A stretch of 26,385 bases of DNA from the NCBI RefSeq assembly GCF_937997535.1, contig NZ_CALKTT010000081.1:1-26385 (forward strand), written 5' to 3'. A model generated the notes under the pieces. The model was not told the DNA's origin. It saw only the letters and a list, made by a program, of their open reading frames with translations, and did not search any database. Below, piece by piece: positions 7,508-15,279 of this stretch. A program made the translations under genes and the position numbers. Within the stretch, counting starts at the first letter, position 1. Each line of letters opens with the position of its first letter. Source of the DNA: an uncultured Campylobacter sp. (GTDB lineage: Bacteria > Campylobacterota > Campylobacteria > Campylobacterales > Campylobacteraceae).

Positions 7508-8367
7508 ATTTTCCTTTCATATACGAAGCTGAGCCATTCGTTTTGCTTTTTCATCTGCACGAAATTTAAATCCGAAAAAGCTTGCTCGATCCTATCTTTA
7601 TATTTTTCTAAAATTCCAGACAGCACGAGCTTGCCGCCCGGTTTTAGCACTTTTTTCAGATCCGCGCTTAGGATCAAAATCACGTCGGCGATTATATTTG
7701 CGACGACGAGATCAAACTGCGGCTGCGCGGCTGCGCTTGAGCCTTGCTCATTTAGGCTTGAAACGCTGCCGAGCCAAATTTTATCGATCTGCACGCCGTT
7801 TTTCTCGGAGTTTTGCTGCGTAGCCGTCACCGCCTGCTCGTCGGTATCGCAGGCGCTTACCTTTGCGCCCAGTTTTTTCATCGCGATACTTAAAATTCCG
7901 CTGCCGCAGCCCACGTCAAGCGCGCTCATGCCCGCGCGAGCAAGCTCACTAAGCAGCGCCAGGCACATATTGGTGCTTTCGTGATGGCCTGAGCCGAACG
8001 CCAGCGCAGGATCGATCAGCAGATCGATTAGCGCGGGATCTTGCGATCTTTCGCACCAGCTCGGACGGACGTAAAATTTGCCGACCGCCACGGGCGCGAC
8101 GCCTTTTTTATACTCATCGAGCCAATCTTTATTTTGCTTTTTTGAAATTTCGATCTGTAGATCGGCGTCTAAATTGAGAGATCGTGCGAGCGCCTTTTTA
8201 AACTCTTCAAACGCAAATTTTAAATTTTGCAGATCCTCTTCGTCGCGGATTATGAAACGCTCGCCGCGTTCTTCGACGCAGGTAACGCCGAGCTCAAACG
8301 CAAAGTTTTTAAAAAGCTCGCTCGCATTCGCACTTTTTACGATCATCTCATAAAAAAAATCTTTCAT
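7504..8367 (-). CDS. prmA: Ribosomal protein L11 methyltransferase
   Basis: Uses S-adenosylmethionine to methylate ribosomal protein L11. The 287-residue product has an N-terminal L11-recognition region (about 1-75) and a Rossmann methyltransferase domain. The family motif DPALAFGSGHHEST is at 119-132, SAM motif I DVGCGSG at 151-157, the acidic end of strand 2 at about 174-176, and a VANII motif near 222-226. The ATG at 8367 has a modest GAGG site. A short Ala/Gln insert-like segment (about 204-217) sits between motifs. It is coupled to ftsH through an ATGA overlap and follows hisA after a 78-bp gap that contains no gene and no clear terminator. The prmA-ftsH pairing is familiar in epsilonproteobacteria. 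Confidence 0.93.
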   Translation of the reverse strand: MKDFFYEMIVKSANASELFKNFAFELGVTCVEERGERFIIRDEEDLQNLKFAFEEFKKALARSLNLDADLQIEISKKQNKDWLDEYKKGVAPVAVGKFYVRPSWCERSQDPALIDLLIDPALAFGSGHHESTNMCLALLSELARAGMSALDVGCGSGILSIAMKKLGAKVSACDTDEQAVTATQQNSEKNGVQIDKIWLGSVSSLNEQGSSAAAQPQFDLVVANIIADVILILSADLKKVLKPGGKLVLSGILEKYKDRIEQAFSDLNFVQMKKQNEWLSFVYERKI

Positions 8368-8445
8368 CGCCTCACATCGCCTTTAAATTTTAAAATTTGC
8401 ATATTACTAAAATTTAGTTCAAACTTTGCTTACGCTCGGGCGTTT

Positions 8446-9153
8446 TTATAGAGCTTCAAACGCCTTTTTAAGATCGAGCGTGCCCTCGTAATACGCCTTG
8501 CCGACGATGAGCCCGGCGATAGAGCCTGCGTTTTTAAGCGCGATTATATCGTTCATATCTTTCACGCCGCCGCTTGCGATAGTATCGATGCCGCTAGCTT
8601 TCGCGATAGAGCGGCTAAATTCTACATTTACGCCGCTTAGCATCCCATCGCGCGATATGTCGGTGCAGATGATGGCGCAAACGCCAGCGTCCGCATACTC
8701 CCGCGCCAGATCGGTCGCTTTTACGCGGCTTAGCTCCGCCCAGCCTTCGGTCGCTACGAGCCCGTCTTTTGCGTCTATGCCCACGACGATGCGGTAAAGC
8801 TTCGCCATCCTCCTTACGAAATCCGGGTTTTTAAGCGCCGCCGAGCCCAGGATAAATCTATCGACGCCTAAGTTCAAATACTCCTTTATGCGCGCTTCGT
8901 CGCGTATGCCGCCGCCCACTTCGACGCGCAGGCGAGTGCTTTTTACGATCCGCTCTATCGCTTTGAAATTTACCGCCTCGCCCGCAAACGCGCCGTCGAG
9001 ATCAACCAAATGCAGCCATTTAGCGCCGAGATCTTCAAATTTTTTGGCTAGCTCGCAGGGGTCCTTGGAATAAATTTTTGCGCTTTGCATCTCGCCCTTG
9101 CTAAGGCGCACGGCGCATCCTTGTTTTAGATCGATCGCAGGGAAAATCTCCAT
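8446..9153 (-). CDS. hisA: Phosphoribosylformimino-AICAR ribotide isomerase (histidine biosynthesis)
   Basis: Catalyses the Amadori isomerisation of ProFAR to PRFAR in histidine biosynthesis. It is a 235-residue TIM barrel with the HisA N-terminus FPAIDLK. D8 and D127 sit where the two catalytic aspartates are expected. VEVGGGIR (about 78-85) and TDISRDG (about 164-170) are phosphate-binding elements; the latter with GMLSG favours HisA over HisF. A GTG at 9156 is in frame one codon upstream, but GGAG is five bases from the ATG at 9153 and only two from the GTG, so 9153 is preferred. It then shares one base with the hisH stop (TGATG), implying coupled translation. It is the last gene of the long run coming from the glycosylation cluster. 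Confidence 0.95.
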   Translation of the reverse strand: MEIFPAIDLKQGCAVRLSKGEMQSAKIYSKDPCELAKKFEDLGAKWLHLVDLDGAFAGEAVNFKAIERIVKSTRLRVEVGGGIRDEARIKEYLNLGVDRFILGSAALKNPDFVRRMAKLYRIVVGIDAKDGLVATEGWAELSRVKATDLAREYADAGVCAIICTDISRDGMLSGVNVEFSRSIAKASGIDTIASGGVKDMNDIIALKNAGSIAGLIVGKAYYEGTLDLKKAFEAL

Positions 9154-9878
9154 CACAGCTCCGTAAAATTTTTAATGATTTTTATGCCCGCATCGTGGCT
9201 TTTTTCGGGATGCGGCTGAAAGGCAAATACGTTTTCGCGCCAGATCACGCTTGCAAACTCATAGCCGTAAAACGTGGTCGCAAGCGTGATCTCGCGCTCG
9301 CAAAGGACGTGGTAGGAGTGCACGAAATACAGATACTCAAACTCGCCTAGGCCCGCATTTATCGGCGAGCGCTTGATAAAATGCGCACTGTTCCAGCCTA
9401 CGTGCGGGATCTTTAGGCTTTCGGCGCTGGCAAAATTTTGTCCGCTACGATTGCTTGGCTCCGCCTCGTCTGAATTAAATTCCGCCTCGCCCGATCTAAA
9501 TTTAATATCCTCGGACCCAGATTCCGCCCCCCGAATATTAAATTTCGTTTTGTCAAATTTTACGACGCGACCGGGTAAAATTCCAAGCCCGCTGCGCGCG
9601 CCGAACTCCTCGCTTTGCTCGAACAGAAGCTGCATCCCTAGGCAGATGCCTAAAAAATATCTGCCGCTTGCGACGAACTCTTTAATTGCGTCGCCCATAC
9701 CGCTTGCGCGAAGCCTGTCCATCGCCTCGCCGAATGCGCCAACGCCGGGAAGCAGAGCTTTATCGCAGCTCAAAAGCTCCTCAGGGCTGCGCGCGAGGCA
9801 AAATTTAGCGCCGCAGAAGCTAAGCGCGTTCATCACGCTTTGGATATTGCCCGCGCCGTAATCTACGATACCGATCAA
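9153..9878 (-). CDS. hisH: Imidazole glycerol phosphate synthase, glutaminase subunit
   Basis: Class I glutamine amidotransferase that supplies ammonia to HisF for IGP and AICAR synthesis. The 241-residue protein has nucleophile C79 in GICLGMQ and the His-Glu pair H223/E225 in QPHPEKS; the oxyanion loop near LLPGVG is intact. It is longer than the usual roughly 200 residues because of an insertion of about 44 residues (about 111-154), rich in Ser, Glu, Asn and Phe, between KFD and KIPHVGWN. The start is a TTG at 9878 with AAGGAG five bases away; it overlaps the pglF stop (TTGA). HisF is not in this window. HisH-like subunits also occur in nonulosonate or LPS sugar loci, but the neighbouring HisA supports histidine biosynthesis. 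Confidence 0.92.
   Translation of the reverse strand: MIGIVDYGAGNIQSVMNALSFCGAKFCLARSPEELLSCDKALLPGVGAFGEAMDRLRASGMGDAIKEFVASGRYFLGICLGMQLLFEQSEEFGARSGLGILPGRVVKFDKTKFNIRGAESGSEDIKFRSGEAEFNSDEAEPSNRSGQNFASAESLKIPHVGWNSAHFIKRSPINAGLGEFEYLYFVHSYHVLCEREITLATTFYGYEFASVIWRENVFAFQPHPEKSHDAGIKIIKNFTEL
9417..9548 (-). repeat. Low-complexity insertion in hisH
   Basis: About 44 in-frame codons not expected in HisH. The DNA shows repeated AAATTT and TCCGCCTCG-like words, for example TTAAATTCCGCCTCG followed by a similar unit. It is less regular than the insertions in pglB and the FrhB-like gene, but lies in a protein loop just before the conserved PHVGWN. Confidence 0.5.
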
Positions 9879-11680
9879 GCAGGCTCCTTCGCACCGTTCA
9901 ATCGATGCGAAAACTCAGGCACGATACGCTTTAGCTTATCCGCGACCTGCGCGTCCTCGCACTCGCTAAGCTCCTCGATCTGCGAGCTTAGCTCTTGCAG
10001 GTCGTATTTTGCGGAGTGGGTTACGAAGATGGATTGATACTTCGTGCTCTTGTCGTTTTCGTCGATCAGAAGCTCCTCGTAAAGCTTCTCGCCGGGGCGC
10101 AGACCTACAAATTTAATACCCAGCTCCTCCTTGCCGGCAAGTTGCAGCATTCGCTTGGCAAGATCGGCGATCTTTACGGGCTCGCCCATATCCAGCACGA
10201 AAAGCTCGCCGCCCTGCGCGATGGAGGCGGCTTGAAGCACGAGCTGGCACGCCTCGCTAACGAGCATAAAATATCTCGTAATCTCGGGGTGCGTAACGGT
10301 AAGCGGCTCGTTCGCTTCGATCTGGCGTTTAAATTTAGGGATGACGCTACCGCTTGAGCCGAGCACGTTTCCGAAGCGCACCGCGACGATCTGCGTGTCG
10401 CTTGCCGCGTCGTTGGAATTTAGCGCGTAAAGCTCGCAGATACGCTTCGTCGTGCCCATAATGTTCGTCGGTCGCACCGCCTTATCGGTCGAGATCAAAA
10501 CGACCTTTTTCGCGCCGTATTTTTTGGACAGATCGATTACGTTTTTTGTGCCGATGACATTGTTTTTGACCGCTAGATGCGGATTAAACTCGCATAGCGG
10601 CACATGCTTATACGCCGCTGCATGCACGACTACCTCGGGATGAAATTCCGCAAAAACCTCCTCCAGCTCATGGCGATAAACGACGTTTATCATCTTTAGC
10701 TCGTTGCGCGCGTCCGCGCCGGTGGCTTCGTTGATCGAGTAGAGGTTAAACTCGCTGTGCTCGACCATAATAAGACGCTTTGCGCCAAATTTCAAGCACT
10801 GCTTGCAAATTTCGCTTCCTATCGTGCCGCCCGCGCCCGTTACCAGCACGATCTTATCTTTGATAAAATTTTCAATCGCCTTGGTATCGAGGTCTTTGGG
10901 CTTGCGCGCGAGCAGATCCTCGATCGATACGTCGCGGATCTTTTTGCTCTCATCCTCCAAAAGCGAAAAGAGCTTGATATCCTTTAGCCCGTACGCGAAC
11001 AGCTCATCATAGAGCTGCTTTAGCTCGTCCGGATACAGCGCCAGCGCGATGATCGCGGTTTTGGCACCGCTGTCTTTGATCATCTGTGGAATTTCGCTCT
11101 TAGCCCTGACGACGTAATTTTCGCAATACGTCCCTACTAGCTCCGCTCGCCCGTCCACGACGCCTACGGGGTAGTAGTTGATATATTTTTGCCGCATACC
11201 TTTTAGGACGTGAAAGGTCTTGCTTGTAGCGCCCACGACGATGCAGGGCTCGTTATTCGTGATGTTTTTCTTCTCACTTAAAAACATCCGCTTTGAAATT
11301 CTAATCCCACCGATTAAAATAAACGAGATCGCCGCATCGATGATGATGACCGAACGCGGGAATGGGTTAAAAATTTTACTCGCCAAGAAAAATAGGATCA
11401 AAAAGGTAAGCGCCGCCATCACGTGCGCATAAAAGAGCTTCCTCGCTTCATATAGACCGAAAAATCTCCACGGAACTAAATAGATCCGCAAAAACCAAAA
11501 ATAGAAAATTTTAATCGCAGTAAGGCTTGAGGCGCTAAGCAGCGCGCCTTTATAGAATTCGTTCGGTATATCTCCGCTAAATCGCAGCAAAAACGCAATG
11601 TAAACGGAGAGGATCGAGATAAAAATATCTCCTAGCAAAAAAAACGCGAAGCGGCTAAATTTAGTGGGTTTTAACAGCAT
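9875..11680 (-). CDS. pglF: UDP-GlcNAc 4,6-dehydratase PglF
   Basis: First enzyme of UDP-diNAc-bacillosamine synthesis: converts UDP-GlcNAc to the 4-keto-6-deoxy sugar. The 601-residue protein has about four N-terminal membrane spans (within 11-130), a first nucleotide-binding-like domain (about 145-235) and a C-terminal SDR domain. The latter has NAD-binding GAGGTIG (282-288), HAAAYKHVP (353-361), TDKA (398-401) and MGTTK (408-412). As in other dehydratases of this class, Met and Lys replace the usual SDR Tyr-x-x-x-Lys. Length fits Campylobacter PglF. Its ATG shares one base with the pglE stop (TGATG), and its stop overlaps the hisH TTG start. WbpM-type LPS dehydratases are relatives, but the pglE/pglD context decides. 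Confidence 0.95.
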   Translation of the reverse strand: MLLKPTKFSRFAFFLLGDIFISILSVYIAFLLRFSGDIPNEFYKGALLSASSLTAIKIFYFWFLRIYLVPWRFFGLYEARKLFYAHVMAALTFLILFFLASKIFNPFPRSVIIIDAAISFILIGGIRISKRMFLSEKKNITNNEPCIVVGATSKTFHVLKGMRQKYINYYPVGVVDGRAELVGTYCENYVVRAKSEIPQMIKDSGAKTAIIALALYPDELKQLYDELFAYGLKDIKLFSLLEDESKKIRDVSIEDLLARKPKDLDTKAIENFIKDKIVLVTGAGGTIGSEICKQCLKFGAKRLIMVEHSEFNLYSINEATGADARNELKMINVVYRHELEEVFAEFHPEVVVHAAAYKHVPLCEFNPHLAVKNNVIGTKNVIDLSKKYGAKKVVLISTDKAVRPTNIMGTTKRICELYALNSNDAASDTQIVAVRFGNVLGSSGSVIPKFKRQIEANEPLTVTHPEITRYFMLVSEACQLVLQAASIAQGGELFVLDMGEPVKIADLAKRMLQLAGKEELGIKFVGLRPGEKLYEELLIDENDKSTKYQSIFVTHSAKYDLQELSSQIEELSECEDAQVADKLKRIVPEFSHRLNGAKEPA

Positions 11681-12777
11681 CAGATGTTTTCTTTTACGAT
11701 TTTTACGACGCGTTCAATCGTCTCGTCGCTCATATCGGTGCCGCTAGGAAGACAGATGCCGCGACTAAACATATCCTCGCTCGTGCCGTCAACTACGCTA
11801 AGCGCGCCTGCAAAGATGCTTTGCAGATGCATCGGCTTCCAAAGCGGACGAGATTCGATGTCGGCTTTATTTAGAGCGTCGATAACCTTTAGATGGGCAT
11901 CCTTTTTCTTAAATAGAAGCGTCGTAAGCCATCTGTTGCCCTTACCGCCTTCTACTTCGGGCATAAACTCCACGTCAGTGCCTCTAAACAGATCCTCGTA
12001 AATTTTAAAAATTTCGCGTTTTCTCTTTACGCGCTGCGGCAAGACCTCCATCTGGCCTACGCCGATAGCGCCTAAAACGTTGCTTAAGCGGTAGTTGTAG
12101 CCGTAGTCTTTGTGCTCGTAGTGAAGCAGCGGCTCGCGCGCCTGAGTGCTGTAAAATCTAGCCTTGGCGATTAGCTCCTCGTCGTTTGAGATCAGCATGC
12201 CGCCACCTGAGGTAGTGATGATTTTATTGCCATTAAAGCTTAGTGCGCCGCATTTTCCGATGCCGCCAAGTGCTTTACCTTTATAAAATCCACCCAGCGC
12301 CTCCGCGGCATCCTCGATAACATCAATGCCTTCGTTCTCGCAAATTTCGCATATCTCGTCCATTTTCGCAGCCTGTCCGTAAAGATGCGTAACGACGAGC
12401 ACCTTTGGCTTTTTCGGCGATTTTTTGATCGCTTCTTTAAGCAGCCTCGGGCTTAAATTCCAACTCTCGTCGCTGTCTATCAGCACCGGCACGCAGCGCT
12501 CGTAAAATATCGGATTTAGCGACGCCATGAAGGTAAACGTGGAGCCAAGCACCACGTCGCCGTCCTTTACGCCGCTGCAGCGAAGCGCTAGATGAAGCGC
12601 CGCCGTGCCTGCGTTTAGCGCCAGCGCAGCGCGCGTGCCAGTGTAGGACTTCACTGCGTCCTCAAAGCGATTGACATATTCGCCCAAAGGCGCGATATAG
12701 TTGCTCTCAAATACCTTTTTTATATACTCAAGCTCATTGCCGCCCATATTCGGCGGGCTTAAAAATACTCTTGCCAT
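11680..12777 (-). CDS. pglE: UDP-4-amino-sugar aminotransferase PglE
   Basis: PLP-dependent transaminase that converts the PglF 4-keto product to UDP-4-amino-4,6-dideoxy-GlcNAc, using glutamate. The DegT/DnrJ/EryC1 fold is evident. From the ATG at 12777 there are 365 residues; K185 in SFNGNKIITTSGGG forms the Schiff base, and EDAAEA (155-160) holds the Asp that contacts the cofactor. The start at 12777 gives MARVFLSPPN, matching the usual PglE N-terminus, and has GGAAGG six bases upstream. In-frame ATGs at 12783 (overlapping that site) and 12843 are less likely. The protein is somewhat shorter than C. jejuni PglE as I remember it, mostly in the region before the C-terminal SRPLWKPMH. Confidence 0.95.
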   Translation of the reverse strand: MARVFLSPPNMGGNELEYIKKVFESNYIAPLGEYVNRFEDAVKSYTGTRAALALNAGTAALHLALRCSGVKDGDVVLGSTFTFMASLNPIFYERCVPVLIDSDESWNLSPRLLKEAIKKSPKKPKVLVVTHLYGQAAKMDEICEICENEGIDVIEDAAEALGGFYKGKALGGIGKCGALSFNGNKIITTSGGGMLISNDEELIAKARFYSTQAREPLLHYEHKDYGYNYRLSNVLGAIGVGQMEVLPQRVKRKREIFKIYEDLFRGTDVEFMPEVEGGKGNRWLTTLLFKKKDAHLKVIDALNKADIESRPLWKPMHLQSIFAGALSVVDGTSEDMFSRGICLPSGTDMSDETIERVVKIVKENI

Positions 12778-12839
12778 ATTCATCCTTCCTTGATCTTTAA
12801 ATTTAACCTCGCGCGTCGCAGGGCTAAATTTAGCTTTCG

Positions 12840-12880
12840 GCATTAAAATTTAAATGCTCGGATTTTATCACTTTTAATGC
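12840..12880 (-). promoter_or_regulatory. Inverted repeat flanking an extended -10-like element in the pglD-pglE gap
   Basis: GCATTAAAA (12840-12848) and TTTTAATGC (12872-12880) are perfect 9-bp inverted arms separated by 23 bases. Between them, on the minus strand, is TGATAAAAT (12870-12862), an extended -10-like element. This is the only sizeable gap (117 bp) within the pglA-F part of the cluster. It could be an internal promoter with an operator, or a hairpin. No T-tract suggests it is not a simple terminator. Confidence 0.3.
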
Positions 12881-12894
12881 TATAAATTTTAAAT

Positions 12895-13494
12895 TCAGCC
12901 ATTTTTTTTAATCACGCGAGCGGGCACGCCTACGGCTACGCTGTCGCTAGCTATGTCGCGCACGACCGCAGCACCCGCACCGATTATGCAGCGCTGCCCG
13001 ATACTTAGCCTCTGAATGACGCTGGCACCGATACCGATGTGCGAAAACGCCCCCACTTTCACGCCGCCCGCAAGCGCTGCGTTTGGGCTAATGTGCGCGA
13101 ACTCGCCGATCTCGCACTCATGCTCGATTACGACGCCTGAATTGATTATCGCGCCGCGACCGATTTTAGCTCGCGCATTTATCACGGCGCCGGGCATTAC
13201 GACCGCGCCCTCGCCGATGGCGGCGCTTGGGCTAACGATCGCGCTTTGATGAATTAGCGTCGCTATCTCAAAACCTGCGCGCGCTACCTTCTCTTGGATC
13301 TTTGCGCGGGTTTTATTATCGCCGATTGCGATTATTACGGGATGCTTCGGCAGATCCTCGCTAAATTTCAGCCCCGCGGCGTCGTCTAGAAAAACGACCT
13401 CGCTAAATTTAGCCCCGCGTGCGGCTAGCGCGACGTCCGCAACCACCAGCCCGTGTCCGCTCGCGCCGTAAATGTAAATTTTAGTTGTGCCCAT
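12895..13494 (-). CDS. pglD: UDP-4-amino-sugar N-acetyltransferase PglD
   Basis: Acetylates the PglE product with acetyl-CoA to give UDP-diNAc-bacillosamine. The 199-residue protein has the two-part PglD layout: an N-terminal Rossmann-like UDP-binding part with KIYIYGASGHGLV (5-17), then a left-handed beta-helix of hexapeptide repeats from about 83 to 180. H125 in VVIEHEC is the expected catalytic base, next to E126. The ATG at 13494 lies inside the end of pglC (14-bp overlap) and has GGAG seven bases away. The C-terminus VGVPARVIKK is typical. NeuD-like sialic acid acetyltransferases are relatives; the neighbours and close motif match support PglD. Confidence 0.95.
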   Translation of the reverse strand: MGTTKIYIYGASGHGLVVADVALAARGAKFSEVVFLDDAAGLKFSEDLPKHPVIIAIGDNKTRAKIQEKVARAGFEIATLIHQSAIVSPSAAIGEGAVVMPGAVINARAKIGRGAIINSGVVIEHECEIGEFAHISPNAALAGGVKVGAFSHIGIGASVIQRLSIGQRCIIGAGAAVVRDIASDSVAVGVPARVIKKNG

Positions 13495-14086
13495 TAAATT
13501 TCTCCGTCGTCGCCATGCCCTCTTTATTCACGCCCTCTTTTGCAAGCACCTTTTTTATCGTTAAAAGCGCAATCTTAAGATCGAGCGCAAAGCTTAAATT
13601 CTGCGCGTAATACGTATCGAACTCAAATTTTTTCTCCCAGCTGATCGCGTTGCGACCGTTTACCTGCGCAAGCCCCGTGATGCCAGGGCGCACGCTGTGC
13701 CTAAGACGCTGCTGCGGCGAATAAAGCGGCAAGTATTCGATCAATAGCGGTCGCGGCCCGATGAAGCTCATATCGCCCTTTAGCACGTTGAAAAGCTGCG
13801 GCAGCTCATCCAGGCTTAGCGCGCGGATCTTTTTGCCGTAATCATTGAGCCGCTCTTCGTCTGGCAGAAGCTCGCCGTCAGCGCCGCGCTCGTCGCTCAT
13901 CGTTTTAAATTTGTAAATTTTAAAAATTTGCTCATCAAACCCCGGGCGAGATTGCGTAAAAATCGTGCTTTTGCTAATGTGTTTGCGGATCAAGAACCAC
14001 GTAAGCGCCATCACGGGCGAAACCAAAATAATCAAAATCAAAGCCGCCGTAAAATCGAGCGCGCGTTTTAAAAAGCTCTTATACAT
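13481..14086 (-). CDS. pglC: Undecaprenyl phosphate N,N'-diacetylbacillosamine 1-phosphate transferase PglC
   Basis: Monotopic phosphoglycosyl transferase that moves diNAcBac-1-phosphate onto undecaprenyl phosphate, the first membrane step of N-glycan assembly. The 201-residue protein has one N-terminal re-entrant membrane helix (about 11-34, with the helix-breaking S-P at 23-24). The catalytic dyad D93-E94 is in LDELPQ, and SFIGPRPL and RPGITGLAQVNGR follow in the family order. The ATG at 14086 lies within the end of pglA (8-bp overlap). Full length for the minimal small PGT class, with no extra domain. Confidence 0.96.
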   Translation of the reverse strand: MYKSFLKRALDFTAALILIILVSPVMALTWFLIRKHISKSTIFTQSRPGFDEQIFKIYKFKTMSDERGADGELLPDEERLNDYGKKIRALSLDELPQLFNVLKGDMSFIGPRPLLIEYLPLYSPQQRLRHSVRPGITGLAQVNGRNAISWEKKFEFDTYYAQNLSFALDLKIALLTIKKVLAKEGVNKEGMATTEKFNGHN

Positions 14087-15206
14087 CGATAAATTTCCTA
14101 TAAACCTCTAAATATTTTTCCGTGACGATCTTTTCGTCGTAATTTGCAAGCACCATCTCGCGCCCGTTTCGTCCAAGCCTTTCGCAAAGCGCGGTATCGT
14201 CTAATAAAATTTCGATCTTTCGCGCAAGACTCTCCGCATCGCGAGTGCGGCAGATTAGGCCGTTGACGCCTTCTTGCACCGCCTCGACGCAGCCGCTGCA
14301 GTCGCTCACCACGCAGGCTCGCGCCATGCTCATCGCCTCTAAAACCGTGCGCGGAAAGCCCTCCTTGTAGCTAGGAAGTGCCAGTAGGTAACTAGCCTTC
14401 AAAAGCTCAGGCACATCGTTTCTAGCACCCAGATAATGCACCGCACCGCTTCGCAAAAACGCAGGATCAGCGGTGCTTTTATTACCCGCAAAACCCTCGC
14501 CTACAAAGACAAATTTCGCATCCGATCGATCTTTTAAAATTTCTGCTGCTTCGTAGAATTCTCTCACGCCCTTATGCCACATCGCGCGAGCTATCATCAG
14601 CACGATCTTTTTACCGTGCAAATCCTCGCCCAAATCCGCTGCACTAACGATTTTGGGATTGAACCTTTCAGCATTTACGCCTACACTTTTAATCCTTATA
14701 ACCTTTTGCTTCGCAATAAGCCCGCGAGATAGCATGTAATCGGGATCGGCATCGTTTACAAATACGCAAGCATCCGCCTGCGAAAATGAAAATTTATAAA
14801 GCTTCTCCAAAACCGCTCGCACGAGCCTTGTTTTAATATCATCGTCGATATAAAAGCTGCCCAGCCCCTCGACTAAGTTTATCACATATTTTATACCCGC
14901 CTCTCGAGCCGCCAGAGTACCGAACACGTTTGATTTGTGCGCAGCTGTTTGCAGCAGGTCCAAATTTAACCTCTTTAACTCGCGTGCAAGGGCTTTGGTG
15001 TTGCTAAATACGGTAAGCGGATTCAGGCTCGCTCGATCAAGATCGTAGGTTACAGCATTAAAATCGCGCGCTAAATCCTGCGTATAAGCGCCACGAGGAG
15101 CAATTGCGAAAACCTCGTGCCCGCGCCCTTTTAAAGCCTGCATTATCGGACGACGAAAGAAATGTAAGCTCATATCGGCATGGCTTAAAAACCCTATGCG
15201 AGCCAT
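14079..15206 (-). CDS. pglA: Glycosyltransferase PglA (adds the second sugar)
   Basis: GT4-family enzyme that adds an N-acetylhexosamine (alpha-1,3-GalNAc in C. jejuni) to undecaprenyl-PP-diNAcBac on the cytoplasmic face. The 375-residue protein starts IGFLSHAD and contains AAHKSN (110-115) and LVEGLGSFYID (131-141), both characteristic of PglA. The C-terminal half has IARAMWHKGV and the GT4 acidic motif in SYKEGFPRTVLEA. The ATG at 15206 has AAGGA eight bases upstream. The exact donor (UDP-GalNAc or UDP-GlcNAc) cannot be read from the sequence. A 17-codon open frame with a strong ribosome-binding site overlaps its start. Confidence 0.95.
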   Translation of the reverse strand: MARIGFLSHADMSLHFFRRPIMQALKGRGHEVFAIAPRGAYTQDLARDFNAVTYDLDRASLNPLTVFSNTKALARELKRLNLDLLQTAAHKSNVFGTLAAREAGIKYVINLVEGLGSFYIDDDIKTRLVRAVLEKLYKFSFSQADACVFVNDADPDYMLSRGLIAKQKVIRIKSVGVNAERFNPKIVSAADLGEDLHGKKIVLMIARAMWHKGVREFYEAAEILKDRSDAKFVFVGEGFAGNKSTADPAFLRSGAVHYLGARNDVPELLKASYLLALPSYKEGFPRTVLEAMSMARACVVSDCSGCVEAVQEGVNGLICRTRDAESLARKIEILLDDTALCERLGRNGREMVLANYDEKIVTEKYLEVYRKFIDV

Positions 15207-15247
15207 CTGTTGTATTCCTTGCTTGGCGTTGCGAGATTAAATTTCAT
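15194..15247 (-). CDS. Possible 17-codon leader peptide between pglB and pglA
   Basis: A short ORF, MKFNLATPSKEYNRWLA, begins at an ATG (15247) with a perfect AAGGAG (15254-15259) six bases upstream. That is a stronger site than the one for pglA itself. Its TAG (15194-15196) lies 12 bases inside pglA in another frame, so a ribosome finishing it would be delivered near the pglA start. It may be a coupling leader, a remnant of a lost gene, or chance. No similarity recognised. Confidence 0.35.
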   Translation of the reverse strand: MKFNLATPSKEYNRWLA

Positions 15248-15279
15248 AAATTTCTCCTTAGCTTGCGGCAAAATTTTAT

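Noticed and set aside
8368..8445. Promoter for prmA with TTGAAC at 8417-8422
   Set aside because: No -10 at acceptable spacing; the only TAATAT is about ten bases away, so I did not list it.
12778..12843. Longer N-terminus for PglE starting at 12843
   Set aside because: No ribosome-binding site there, and the added residues do not match the family, whereas 12777 has GGAAGG and begins at FLSPPN.
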